DNA of 64,000 bases from CAVXEF01 sp963827315 (lineage in GTDB: Bacteria > Planctomycetota > Phycisphaerae > Sedimentisphaerales > Anaerobacaceae): positions 310,001 through 374,000 of the forward strand of contig CAWHAL010000001.1 in NCBI GenBank assembly GCA_963827315.1, given 5' to 3'. The notes under the pieces were generated by a model. The model did not search any database and was not told where the DNA came from. It worked only from the letters and a program-made list of their open reading frames with translations. Shown piece after piece: positions 43,493 through 51,394 of this stretch. Position 1 is the stretch's first letter. Every line of letters starts with the position of its first letter. The translations under genes were made by a program, and so were the position numbers.

Positions 43493-43600
43493 TCTATCCT
43501 CCATCGTCCCTCTCTTCTCTCCTCTCCTCCCCCTCTCTCCTCTCTCCTCCATCCTTCCTTTATCCATCTACCGCCCTCCCCCCTCTTGCCACCTTCCTCT
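43493..43600. repeat. Pyrimidine (TCC/CTC) tract of about 100 bp
   Basis: Almost only C and T on the plus strand (TCCTCTATCCTCCATCGTCCC, then repeated CTCTCCTC units). Such mirror-like polypyrimidine runs can form triplex or stall polymerases. A weaker relative lies at about 13085-13125. Confidence 0.7.
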
Positions 43601-43832
43601 CTTGCCTCGAATCTTTTTCTATCCACAATATCCACTGCACCTTACCGGGCATCGAGACCTGTTCTGAGATAGTCGAAGGTTTTCAACCCCCAATAGTAAA
43701 TAGTCAATAGCAAATAATAAATCGAAACCGGCCTCCGGCAGCAACAGCGGCCAAACAACCAGTTCACCATTTAACCAATCACCACTCACCAGTTACCCGC
43801 TGAAAATGCCCTTGCATTTTCAGCGCAAATTC

Positions 43833-43987
43833 GCGCAAGGGGGTCGCGCAATCACTGTCCAAAACGCACCAATTTCGTGCAATTTCTTGTAATTTTTGCA
43901 AATTTCTTGCAATTTTTACCAATTTTTTACAATTTTTTGCATTTTTTTCACCCGACTTGCGCGTTTGATGTGAGATTTTATTTTGCC
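43833..43987 (+). repeat. 155-bp dispersed element with 10-bp phased T-tracts, copy C
   Basis: Same length and order as 12703-12857: GCGCAAGGGGGT, CTGTCCAAAACGCACC, eight T-tracts starting every 10 bp from 43871 to 43941, then GACTTGCGCGTTTGATGTGAG and ATTTTATTTTGCC. Lies about 150 bp upstream of the ferredoxin gene. Confidence 0.88.
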
Positions 43988-44135
43988 TGTCTTGCCCAAT
44001 CGTTACATCTTAACACCCCAATCCTCATTGACGCATCAGCGCAGAGTGTCTTGATTTGCAAAAAATTTATGTTGTAATATCACTACTATTTTGTAATATC
44101 CGGCGTTCACTTGTAAATTTTGAAAGGGTCAAATA

Positions 44136-44309
44136 ATGGCAGCTAAAGTAGATAAGAAAAAATGCACAGGATGCGAGTCTTGCGTGGAAGAATGCCCGAG
44201 TGAGGCAATCAGTATGGCTAATGAGAAGGCTGTAATCGACGCCGACGCCTGTGTGGACTGCGGCGCTTGTGTGGACGTCTGTCCCGTCGAAGCAATCAGC
44301 CTGGAATAA
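44136..44309 (+). CDS. Ferredoxin, 2[4Fe-4S] clostridial-type
   Basis: 57 residues, read directly from the DNA. Two complete cluster motifs, CTGCESCVEECP and CVDCGACVDVCP, each followed by (S/V)EAIS, as in the classic 2[4Fe-4S] fold. The ATG has AAAGGG about 8 bp upstream. Cytoplasmic low-potential electron carrier. Monocistronic, followed by a repeat-like AAATTAAAATTC stretch and tRNA-Glu. Confidence 0.95.
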   Translation: MAAKVDKKKCTGCESCVEECPSEAISMANEKAVIDADACVDCGACVDVCPVEAISLE

Positions 44310-44418
44310 AAAAGAAAATTAAAATTCAAAAATTAAAAATAAAAATTTCGGAGTTGCTGCTTCGCAGCAATGACTTCTTTATTTTTGCATTTTGATATTT
44401 GATTTTTAATTTCCCTTC

Positions 44419-44493
44419 GGCCCCATCGTCTAGGCAGGTCCAGGACACCGGGTTTTCAACCCGGCAACAGGGGTTCGAATCCCCTTGGGGCTA
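44419..44493 (+). tRNA. tRNA-Glu (anticodon TTC)
   Basis: 75 nt. Acceptor stem GGCCCCA / TGGGGCT with discriminator A, D arm CGTCTAGGCAGGTC, anticodon stem-loop CCGGG-TTTTCAA-CCCGG with anticodon TTC, and T arm AGGGG-TTCGAAT-CCCCT. CCA is not encoded. Reads GAA/GAG. Confidence 0.95.
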
Positions 44494-44552
44494 TTCGATT
44501 TACGATTGACTATTTTCGATTGACGATTGGGGAAGAAAGGAAAGCGAGCATC

Positions 44553-45164
44553 GGATTCGACAGGCTCACCATCCTCTGCTGACTCAAACCTGCATTCCAG
44601 ATACAACCGCTTCAAAGACCATTGTGCCGTTCACGACCCCCTGTGTGCTGCAGGTGTATTTCCTGCTTTTGAAATGCGTCAAGTGGCAGAGCAGACACAA
44701 CCGCTGTCCTGGCACCACGACAGCCCGAAACTTTACTGATTCTATGCCGCCAAAACCGATAAAGCCTTCATAGCCGAATATCCGCTTTACCAAAAAGCTC
44801 GAAAGCTGAGCCGCTGCCTCAACCATAAGCACGCCCGGCATCAATGGCCGACCCGGTATGTGCCCGCGAATCCAGAATTCGTTCTCGGTTACATCCTTAT
44901 AGCCCAGAACCAGCCGCCTCTCCTTGTCATACCAAAGTATACCATCGAGCTGTTGCATCTCAAATCGCTGGGGATTTACCTGGCCAATAGCTTGCTTGTC
45001 AAAGATTGGCTCCGCTTTCAGGTCTATCTGCGATAAATCAAACAATAACGGCGGCGGCATAATTGACACCCGAAAAGTAAAACGCTGCGCAGGCGAGACA
45101 AGCCCCCATCAGCATCGGACAGCCAATCCTTCGACTTTGCTCAAGATGGTGAGCCTGTCGAACC
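44553..45164. repeat. Inverted pair of REP-like repeats flanking the FabZ-like gene
   Basis: GGATTCGACAGGCTCACCATC (44553-44573) and its reverse complement GATGGTGAGCCTGTCGAA (45146-45163) lie on either side of the FabZ-like gene. Next to the right copy is CCTTCGACTTTGCTCAAG. The DNA between them is a full gene, so no simple transposon is implied. Confidence 0.65.
44584..45069 (-). CDS. FabZ-like 3-hydroxyacyl-ACP dehydratase
   Basis: 161 residues, hot-dog fold. The active-site helix region reads GHIPGRPLMPGVLMVEAAAQ, matching FabZ's G-H-F-P-G-x-P-x-M-P-G-V with catalytic His and the later Glu. IESVKFRAVVVPGQRL matches the FabZ core strand (V(K)FR-x-x-V-x-P-G-D). Dehydrates 3-hydroxyacyl-ACP in fatty-acid synthesis, or a paralogue for a special lipid. 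Not next to other fab or lpx genes. REP-like copies flank it in opposite orientation. Confidence 0.88.
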   Translation of the reverse strand: MSIMPPPLLFDLSQIDLKAEPIFDKQAIGQVNPQRFEMQQLDGILWYDKERRLVLGYKDVTENEFWIRGHIPGRPLMPGVLMVEAAAQLSSFLVKRIFGYEGFIGFGGIESVKFRAVVVPGQRLCLLCHLTHFKSRKYTCSTQGVVNGTMVFEAVVSGMQV

Positions 45165-45240
45165 ATTAACCCATCGGCAGTCAAAGTACGACATGCGCAA
45201 CGGCTTGCTCGCACCAACTTTTCAGTATTTGTGACGCTTT

Positions 45241-45414
45241 TTACTGGGCGGACCTGAATTCGAGAACACGGTTTCGCACACTCTGGCTGGCCTGTTTGAT
45301 TTTCTGCATCTGCTTGCGAACTCGTGTTCCCGCGGCCTTGTTGCCACCCTCAGCTTTGCTGATATCACTCTCAATTTCAGCTACCAACGCCTTAAGAGTT
45401 TCATACTCCTGCAT
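45241..45414 (-). CDS. Small histone H1-like (Hc1-type) protein
   Basis: 57 residues, read from DNA. Core KAEGGNKAAGTRVRKQMQKI closely follows the bacterial Hc1/H1-like consensus (DL-x-K-A-x-x-GNKAAGTRVR). Helical, basic second half (KQMQKIKQASQSVRNRVLEF). Ribosome site GGAGG 8 bp upstream of the ATG. Relatives condense DNA in Chlamydiae and occur in Planctomycetota. It lacks the long lysine tail of chlamydial Hc1, so it may only bend or bridge DNA. Confidence 0.8.
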   Translation of the reverse strand: MQEYETLKALVAEIESDISKAEGGNKAAGTRVRKQMQKIKQASQSVRNRVLEFRSAQ

Positions 45415-45646
45415 CTAATAGTCCTCCACTCCCGTAAGGGATACTGCGTATTTAGGGTTCAAACTGCCAAGAAATTAAAGGCCGACAATAATTTTGTCAA
45501 AGAAAAACGGGATTTTTGCAAAAAAAACAACATTTAGTTTTAGCATACAGCATATAGCGTGTAGCATATAGTGAATGGCTGTACGCTGTACGCTATCCGC
45601 TAAGTCCTTGTTAGCTCGGCGGTTAGGTGGTATTTTAGGGGTCGAT

Positions 45647-46123
45647 TTATGGAAAAAGTTTTTTGGTCAGTTCCGCCACCCTTTTGCCGCGGCGTCGGCA
45701 TTGTTTTTCGACCCTCTGGTCGGGTGCGCCGATGGAAACCGGGCCGTAGTGGTCGCCCTGCGGGTCGCCGTGAATAATCATACCTGCGATGAGCATCGCC
45801 TCTATTATGCCCATAATCGTCGTCTCATTGCCGCCGCCGATATTCGCAGCGCTGCTAAAGGCGGCACCAACCTTGCCGTCGAGTTTGCCATGGAAGGCAA
45901 CGGTCTCGTCGAACAACTGCTTGATGGGCCCAGCCATATGGCCATAATAGGTCGGCGAGCCGATGACAATCGCATCATACTTGAGCAGGTCATCAGCCTT
46001 TACCTTCTCAACAGATTTGCAGTCGGTCGACAGGCCGGCCTCGTTCATTGCCTCAGCGATAATCTCAGCCATCCTTTTGGTATTACCACTTCGCGAATAA
46101 TAAACTACAATTGCCTTTGCCAT
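45647..46123 (-). CDS. Flavodoxin family protein
   Basis: 158 residues. FMN phosphate loop VVYYSRSGNTKRMAE at the N-terminus, GSPTYYGHMAGPIKQLFDE and AAFSSAANIGGGNETT as isoalloxazine loops, and GDPQGDHYGPVSIGAPD as the WrbA-type region. Could be a quinone-reductase-like or electron-carrier flavodoxin. The start has AAAGGA 7 bp upstream. Fourth flavoprotein in the window, together with two ferredoxins. Confidence 0.9.
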   Translation of the reverse strand: MAKAIVVYYSRSGNTKRMAEIIAEAMNEAGLSTDCKSVEKVKADDLLKYDAIVIGSPTYYGHMAGPIKQLFDETVAFHGKLDGKVGAAFSSAANIGGGNETTIMGIIEAMLIAGMIIHGDPQGDHYGPVSIGAPDQRVEKQCRRRGKRVAELTKKLFP

Positions 46124-46201
46124 TTTTAGTCCTTTCTATTTTGCCTTTGACTGCACATTAACAAACAGAACAGTCACCCCATATAACCTTAAAATATGGG
46201 G

Positions 46202-47047
46202 CTATTTACATTTTAATTTTTCCTCTGTGCTCTCTGTTGCCAAGTTTTTCTTTAGCGGGATTATTTCTTTGTCGAAGTCTTTGGGGATTTTGAACTCGAA
46301 AAGTTCCTTATCGATTTTTTCATTAACCTTAGCATCGAGGAATGTTAACTGGTAAATGTCCCCTTCGGTACTGACAGCGATTATTTTTGCGGGCAGATAC
46401 AATTTTTTATCAATCCAAAATTCAATCGAATTATAATCATTTTTGTAAATCGAGTCCGGCTTAACCGTCAAACGCAGACGAAGGAAATCGTTCGGCTCGC
46501 CGGGCTTTGGCTCAATCAGCCTTATTTCGAATTGTTTTTTCAAATCTTCTATTTTAGTGAAGCCGATAATGAGAAAATTTTTACCGGCTAAATCAAAGGC
46601 ATCCGCGGGCTTATTCGGCTCAGCCATCTGATAGCGCTTAACGGTTTTGGTCTGATAATCGATGTGGGTAAACCAGGCGCCATCAAAGATATAATGCTCG
46701 ATGTGTTTCTGCTGGTGTTCATCATCCTGCTTAAGAGTTTGAAAATTTATTCTGAGTTTTGATTCCCGGCCGGTCTTCTGGTAATACAAACGGCCGGTTC
46801 TTAGGGCCTGCGACTCGAATAAAGGCTGGCTGAACAGATATTCGATTCGGCACTGAAAAGAAAGTAACTCGGCGGTTCTCTGGTTTAGCTGCTTCAGGAT
46901 GGCGTCAAGAGAATTGACGTCTGTTAGTTCGTGCTGTGGCCGGCTTAAATCTGCCGATGGCGTGTTAGCCCGACAAGCCCCCGTCACAGCCAACAGGATA
47001 AAAACGGCTTTAGTTAATACACTTCTATCCACAATTCGACCTTTCAT
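46202..47047 (-). CDS. LolA-like outer-membrane lipoprotein-sorting protein
   Basis: 281 residues. The N-terminal export signal has its hydrophobic core at about residues 12-25 (KAVFILLAVTGAC). The body shows a LolA/LolB-like half-barrel pattern: FQCRIEYLFSQP, GRLYYQKTGRESKLRINF, IFDGAWFTHIDYQTKTVKRYQ, and a late FWIDKKLYLPAKIIAVS. Relatives escort lipoproteins through the periplasm. This family in Planctomycetota is also called DUF1571-type; exact role inferred. Its ATG overlaps the stop of the HAD gene upstream by 4 bp. Confidence 0.7.
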   Translation of the reverse strand: MKGRIVDRSVLTKAVFILLAVTGACRANTPSADLSRPQHELTDVNSLDAILKQLNQRTAELLSFQCRIEYLFSQPLFESQALRTGRLYYQKTGRESKLRINFQTLKQDDEHQQKHIEHYIFDGAWFTHIDYQTKTVKRYQMAEPNKPADAFDLAGKNFLIIGFTKIEDLKKQFEIRLIEPKPGEPNDFLRLRLTVKPDSIYKNDYNSIEFWIDKKLYLPAKIIAVSTEGDIYQLTFLDAKVNEKIDKELFEFKIPKDFDKEIIPLKKNLATESTEEKLKCK

Positions 47048-47631
47048 TTCTGGTCTTTGACAATTTGCAATATCTGGTCGATTCTCTCGATGGCAAAGTC
47101 TGCATACTCAGCAAACTCATCGGCCCGCTCGTGATTAGTCAGGAGCACTGCGACAGCACCGGCCGCCCTTGCACACTGCAAATCGAAAAGATAATCACCG
47201 ACGAGCAAAGTTTGCTGCGGCTTTACCCTGAAATGCTCACAAATTTGCAATACGCCGAAGGCGTCAGGTTTAACGGGGCCGTCATCTCTATCCACGACGG
47301 CATCAAATTTTAAGCCGTGCTTTTTAGCGATAGCGAGGGCATTTTGGCGTTTGTTTCTCGTCAATATCCCGACACGAATACCCGCTGCCCGAAGGGCATC
47401 GAGGGTTTCTTTTGCGCCAGGATTGAGCTTGGATTTTATCACGGCCTGCTGCTCGTGATAATGTAAAATCTTTTCGGCCTGCTTTCTCCGGGACGGTGAC
47501 ATTTTCGCCATAGACTCCAGAACCGGGCCGGAGTCCTTCGGCAAACCCATTTCCTGCCGAATGGCATCGAAATCAAAGTAAGGCTGAGTTATCGTACCGT
47601 CCAAATCAAATATTACAGCTTTGATTGGCAT
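47044..47631 (-). CDS. HAD-family hydrolase (phosphoglycolate phosphatase-like)
   Basis: 195 residues. Motif I DLDGTIT (nucleophile Asp), motif II in VGILTRNKRQN, Lys motif III in DDGPVKPD, and motif IV VGDYLFDLQCARAAG. A small cap domain lies between. Likely a small-molecule phosphatase; substrate unknown. Coupled (ATGA overlap) to the downstream LolA-like gene. Confidence 0.88.
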   Translation of the reverse strand: MPIKAVIFDLDGTITQPYFDFDAIRQEMGLPKDSGPVLESMAKMSPSRRKQAEKILHYHEQQAVIKSKLNPGAKETLDALRAAGIRVGILTRNKRQNALAIAKKHGLKFDAVVDRDDGPVKPDAFGVLQICEHFRVKPQQTLLVGDYLFDLQCARAAGAVAVLLTNHERADEFAEYADFAIERIDQILQIVKDQK

Positions 47632-47663
47632 TTTCGTATCTTGTGAAGCGTATGTATTTCACT

Positions 47664-48545
47664 TCACACCTTTTTTCGAAGCAGTTCGATGAAGTACCGA
47701 GCGGCCTGGCTCAAAATTCTACCCTTGCGGACGATTATGCCGGTCGGCCTGACAAAATTTTCGTTCGAAAAATTAAGAGCCCTGATTGTACCGGCGGCAA
47801 GCTCCTGCACTATCGCCGTTTTGGGCAATATGCTCACGCCGGCATTTATCTCCACGGCGCGTTTTACTGTTTCGATATTATCAAATTCCATAACCGGCCG
47901 AATAACTATGCCATAGCGCTGCAGGATACTGTCTATCCACACTCGGGTAGGAACATCCTTCTCAAAACCTATGAACCTTTCAAACTGCACCCTGTGAACA
48001 TCGACCCGCGATTCGTCTGCGAGAAGATGCTTGGGACTACAGACCAAAACAAGGGGCTCCTCCTGAAAGTCATAAACGTCGAGCCATTTCTGCTGTCTTG
48101 GAACGGCGACGAGGCCGATATCCACTTCGCCAGTTGAAACCAATTCGTAAATCCTTTCGGAACTAAAATATTCGATATGGACGTTGACCTTCGGGAACCT
48201 AACCATAAACTTCTTAACATAACTGGGCAGAGTATGCATGCCGATACTGAAAATGGCGGCGACATTTATTCTATCGCCAGTCGAGGATTTGAGGGCATTG
48301 AGCTGGTTTTTTAACTGCTCATATCTATCGAGCATATCCCTGGCGGCCTGGTAGAGCAGATGACCTTCTTTCGTAAGCTCAATAGGGCGCTTTCTGCGGT
48401 TGACCAACTGGCACTTGTGAGCAAGCTCGAGCTGCGCAAGCTGCTGCGAAACCGCGGATTGACTGAGAAGATGCTTGTCGGCGGTCTTCGAGAAGCTAAG
48501 CAGCTCAGCTAAATCACAGAATACCTTAAGCGTCTCTATGTGCAT
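47664..48545 (-). CDS. LysR-family transcriptional regulator
   Basis: 293 residues. N-terminal winged HTH: MHIETLKVFCDLAELLSFSK…SQSAVSQQLAQLE. C-terminal periplasmic-binding-like effector domain (about 90-290). Divergent from gdhA with 156 bp between them that contains a T-N11-A-type palindrome and a good promoter, so regulation of gdhA (nitrogen assimilation) and of itself is likely. The effector is unknown. Confidence 0.92.
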   Translation of the reverse strand: MHIETLKVFCDLAELLSFSKTADKHLLSQSAVSQQLAQLELAHKCQLVNRRKRPIELTKEGHLLYQAARDMLDRYEQLKNQLNALKSSTGDRINVAAIFSIGMHTLPSYVKKFMVRFPKVNVHIEYFSSERIYELVSTGEVDIGLVAVPRQQKWLDVYDFQEEPLVLVCSPKHLLADESRVDVHRVQFERFIGFEKDVPTRVWIDSILQRYGIVIRPVMEFDNIETVKRAVEINAGVSILPKTAIVQELAAGTIRALNFSNENFVRPTGIIVRKGRILSQAARYFIELLRKKV

Positions 48546-48557
48546 TATAAGCTACAC

Positions 48558-48575
48558 TGATAAATTGTATTATCA
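48558..48575. promoter_or_regulatory. Likely LysR operator
   Basis: TGATAAATTGTATTATCA: inverted TGATA/TATCA half-sites with a T-N11-A core. Lies 13 bp before the LysR gene start and 10 bp upstream of the gdhA -35 box. Confidence 0.6.
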
Positions 48576-48584
48576 TTTAAGCCG

Positions 48585-48612
48585 TTGACGGCACTGCCAA
48601 AATCGGTATATT
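48585..48612 (+). promoter_or_regulatory. gdhA promoter
   Basis: -35 TTGACG (48585-48590), 16-bp spacer, -10 TATATT (48607-48612), 89 bp upstream of the gdhA ATG. Confidence 0.6.
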
Positions 48613-48701
48613 ACACTTTTGTTATACCGTTTGCAAGTTGGTATCGCAGTTTTGATATTAGTCTAACTTATCATGATGGTAGTTAAAAAAGAAATTTTTA
48701 G

Positions 48702-50063
48702 ATGGAGGTTATAGAAGTGACAGCTAACGATACAATCCAGGCCGTTTACAAACAGGTACTCAGCCGTAACGCCGGCGAATTCGAATTCCACCAGGCAGTT
48801 AAAGAAGTTTTGGACAGCTTGGGGCCCGTGCTCGAGAAGCACCCGGAATACATCGAGGCCAAGATTCTCGAAAGGATAGTCGAGCCGGAAAGACAAATCA
48901 TATTCCGCGTTCCGTGGCAGGACGATAAAGGTAATATCCACATCAATCGCGGATTCCGCTTTGAATTCAACAGCGCGCTTGGTCCATATAAGGGCGGCCT
49001 GAGATTCCATCCTACTGTCAACGCCAGTATCTTGAAATTCTTAGGATTCGAGCAGATTTTCAAGAATTCTCTTACCACTCTTCCGATGGGCGGAGGCAAG
49101 GGCGGAGCAGACTTCGACCCGAAAGGCAAAAGCGACAACGAGGTTATGCGGTTCTGCCAAAGCTTTATGAACGAACTTTTCCGGCATATTGGTCCGAATA
49201 CCGACGTGCCAGCAGGCGATATCGGGGTCGGAGGCCGGGAAATCGGTTATATGTTCGGCCAGTATAAACGCCTCCGCAACGAATCCACGGGCGTGCTTAC
49301 CGGCAAAGGGCTCGAATGGGGCGGCTCGCTGATTCGTCCGGAAGCGACCGGATACGGCTGTGTGTACTTCGCCGAAGAAATGTTAAAGAGCCGAGGCGAA
49401 ACCTTCGAAGGCAAAGTGTGCACCGTCTCAGGCTCGGGAAACGTATCGCAGTATACCGTGGAAAAACTCAACCAGCTCGGCGCAAAGGTTGTCAGCATGT
49501 CCGACTCAAACGGCACAATTTACGACCCTGACGGTATCGACGCTGAGAAACTGGCGTTCGTAATGGAGCTGAAGAACGTGCAGCGCGGACGCATCAAGGA
49601 ATATGCCAAGAAGTTCGGGGCTGAGTATTGGGAGGACAAACGGCCGTGGGACATTAAATGTGACTGTGCCTTCCCCGGCGCAACGCAAAACGAGATAGAC
49701 GAAAACGATGCGAAAACACTCCTGAAGAACGGCTGCTACGTTGTTGCAGAGGGAGCCAATATGCCGAGCACGCCGGAAGCAATCGAACGGTTCATCGCCC
49801 GCAAGATACTGCACGGCCCGGCGAAGGCGGCAAATGCCGGGGGCGTTGCGACCAGCGGCCTGGAGATGTCACAGAATGCGATGCGCCTCTCCTGGACACG
49901 CGAGGAAGTCGATGAGCGGCTCCACAATATTATGATTGCCATCCATAAGCAGTGCTATGAGGCGGCTGAAGAGTACGGCTGCCCGGGCAATCTCGCTGAC
50001 GGCGCCAATATCGCCGGGTTCACTAAGGTTGCAAACGCGATGCTGGCCCAAGGCCTCGTATAA
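48702..50063 (+). CDS. gdhA: NADP-specific glutamate dehydrogenase
   Basis: Converts 2-oxoglutarate and ammonium to L-glutamate. 453 residues, hexameric class. Catalytic Lys region LPMGGGKGGADFDPKG, substrate Lys YKGGLRF, NADP-binding SGSGNVSQYTVEKL, VPAGDIGVGGREIGYM. The ATG has GGAGG nearby. Preceded by a LysR operator/promoter and followed by a terminator at 50088, so it is monocistronic and probably controlled by the LysR gene. Confidence 0.98.
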   Translation: MEVIEVTANDTIQAVYKQVLSRNAGEFEFHQAVKEVLDSLGPVLEKHPEYIEAKILERIVEPERQIIFRVPWQDDKGNIHINRGFRFEFNSALGPYKGGLRFHPTVNASILKFLGFEQIFKNSLTTLPMGGGKGGADFDPKGKSDNEVMRFCQSFMNELFRHIGPNTDVPAGDIGVGGREIGYMFGQYKRLRNESTGVLTGKGLEWGGSLIRPEATGYGCVYFAEEMLKSRGETFEGKVCTVSGSGNVSQYTVEKLNQLGAKVVSMSDSNGTIYDPDGIDAEKLAFVMELKNVQRGRIKEYAKKFGAEYWEDKRPWDIKCDCAFPGATQNEIDENDAKTLLKNGCYVVAEGANMPSTPEAIERFIARKILHGPAKAANAGGVATSGLEMSQNAMRLSWTREEVDERLHNIMIAIHKQCYEAAEEYGCPGNLADGANIAGFTKVANAMLAQGLV

Positions 50064-50087
50064 GCAAAAACCTGGCAGTAAATTTTG

Positions 50088-50120
50088 AAGGACGCCCGTT
50101 GTTAAGACGAGCGTCCTTTT
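50088..50120 (+). terminator. gdhA rho-independent terminator
   Basis: AAGGACGC (50088-50095) pairs with GCGTCCTT (50111-50118), followed by TT-C-T. Located 25 bp after the gdhA stop. Confidence 0.8.
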
Positions 50121-50160
50121 CTATTGCGTGATTTTACAACGGGGGTTACAATTCGCTGCG

Positions 50161-50895
50161 ATGAGAAGAGATGTGGATATTAACAAAGTCGCACGGCAGC
50201 ACGCCGAGATGGAGAACTTTTTTACGGACGGGTTTACAGTCAAGGACAGCAGGGCCGAACAGAAACAACCAGAAGCCGACAAGGCGGCAGCCGAGGCAGC
50301 CAAAGAGCTTGAAAAAATTGCTGAGGAAACCCGCCAGTGTCGTAAATGCGACTTAGGCTCGCTTCGGACCAACGCGGTGCCGGGCGAAGGCGACCCAAAG
50401 GCACGCATAGTTCTTGTCGGCGAAGGCCCTGGCGCTGACGAAGACGCTCAGGGAAGACCATTCGTCGGAAGGGCCGGCCAACTATTAGACAAAATAATTG
50501 AAGCCTGCGGACTAAAACGAAGCGACGTTTTTATATGCAACGTCTTAAAGTGCCGCCCACCGGACAATCGCGACCCACGACCAGAAGAGATAATAAACTG
50601 TCTGCCATACCTCCAAAGACAAATCGAGATAATAGAGCCGGAGATTATCATCGCTATGGGCGCACACGCAGCCAGGACACTATTGAATACCAACAAACCA
50701 ATCGGCCAGCTGCGAGGACAATTCCACGAATACTACGCCGGCCTGAACAGGCCGCCAATAAAAGTCATGCCAACATATCATACTGCATATCTTCTGCGGA
50801 ACTATTCGCAGGAGAACCGCAGAAGGGTCTGGGAAGATATGAAAAAAGTGCTGACTGAGCTGGGTCTGCCTATCCCCGAACACCGAAAAGGCTAA
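50161..50895 (+). CDS. Uracil-DNA glycosylase, family 4
   Basis: 244 residues from the ATG at 50161. A GTG at 50128 would extend it by 11, and neither has a strong ribosome site. Removes uracil from DNA. Motifs are GEGPGADEDAQGRPFVGRAG (water-activating region), CNVLKCRPPDNRDP and the C-terminal PTYHTAYLLRN with the catalytic His. Four Cys for the [4Fe-4S] cluster are visible: CRKC near residue 65, C in ICNVLKC and C in INCLPYL. The charged N-terminal extension of about 60 residues is variable in the family. Confidence 0.9.
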   Translation: MRRDVDINKVARQHAEMENFFTDGFTVKDSRAEQKQPEADKAAAEAAKELEKIAEETRQCRKCDLGSLRTNAVPGEGDPKARIVLVGEGPGADEDAQGRPFVGRAGQLLDKIIEACGLKRSDVFICNVLKCRPPDNRDPRPEEIINCLPYLQRQIEIIEPEIIIAMGAHAARTLLNTNKPIGQLRGQFHEYYAGLNRPPIKVMPTYHTAYLLRNYSQENRRRVWEDMKKVLTELGLPIPEHRKG

Positions 50896-51226
50896 TCGCC
50901 TACTATTTTGTTGCAAGCAACACAAACGCCGGGTTGAATTAGCTTTTTACAGCTATTTTTCAGCAGTAAACCACCTTTTTACCGTAATAAGGGGGCATAC
51001 CGGGTTTTTTCTATAGCCAACCGTACGAGGTGATTCTTTGTAAACTACCCGAATTGCCTATTTTGCCATTTTGTGGCTCACAGCGTTCTCCGTCAACAGC
51101 TTTCATCAATATAACATTTTGTAAATAATAGACTTACAACTTTTCGCGGCATTTTTGGGTTTGGGGGACAGAGTTTTAGATGGAGAACAGCCCAAAAAAA
51201 ATTTAAAAAAAATTAAAAAATTCCTC
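50896..51226. other. Intergenic region without visible gene
   Basis: Contains an A-tract block (about 51188-51220, AAAAAAAATTTAAAAAAAATTAAAAAA) that resembles 32942-32986 and could serve as an UP element for the promoter at 51227. No RNA family was recognised in 50896-51187. Confidence 0.4.
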
Positions 51227-51254
51227 TTGACTTTTTGACCTAAACCGCTATGCT
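51227..51254 (+). promoter_or_regulatory. Promoter of the PEP-CTERM gene at 51395
   Basis: -35 TTGACT (51227-51232), 16-bp spacer, -10 TATGCT (51249-51254). An overlapping TATAAA is at 51254-51259. A-tracts lie directly upstream. Confidence 0.5.
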
Positions 51255-51261
51255 ATAAAGT

Positions 51262-51394
51262 TAAGAAGAGGTTCTTCTGCACATACCTATAGTGCAGAAG
51301 AAAAGACATAAAGCACTTCGCTAAGGCCGGAAGTAGTAAGCCGGTGAGTAAGAAGTAGAGGACTTATGTTAGCGAAGAAGAGGAGAGTGATAGG
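51262..51394 (+). ncRNA. Structured 5' leader, possible pseudoknot RNA element
   Basis: Hairpin CTTCTGCAC/GTGCAGAAG (51274-51282 with 51292-51300). Then ACATAA (51306-51311) can pair with TTATGT (51364-51369), and CTTCGCTA (51316-51323) with TAGCGAAG (51370-51377). These two helices interleave, which is pseudoknot topology. CCGG…CCGG forms a small inner stem around AAGTAGTAAG. It ends just before the GGAG/GTG start. No known riboswitch class was recognised. Confidence 0.5.

Larger units (their letters stand above)
43340..44135. other. Repeat-rich non-coding region after the R-M pair
   Basis: No gene. Contains a strand-asymmetric pyrimidine tract (about 43493-43600), a block TCTTTTTCTATCCACAATAT (about 43612) that recurs at about 13244 before lpxB, a REP-like piece (about 43655-43680), and copy C of the phased T-tract element. 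Confidence 0.6.

Noticed and set aside
44430..44615. Minus-strand frame over tRNA-Glu
   Set aside because: Antisense to a well-formed tRNA; its peptide is a commonly mis-annotated tRNA shadow.
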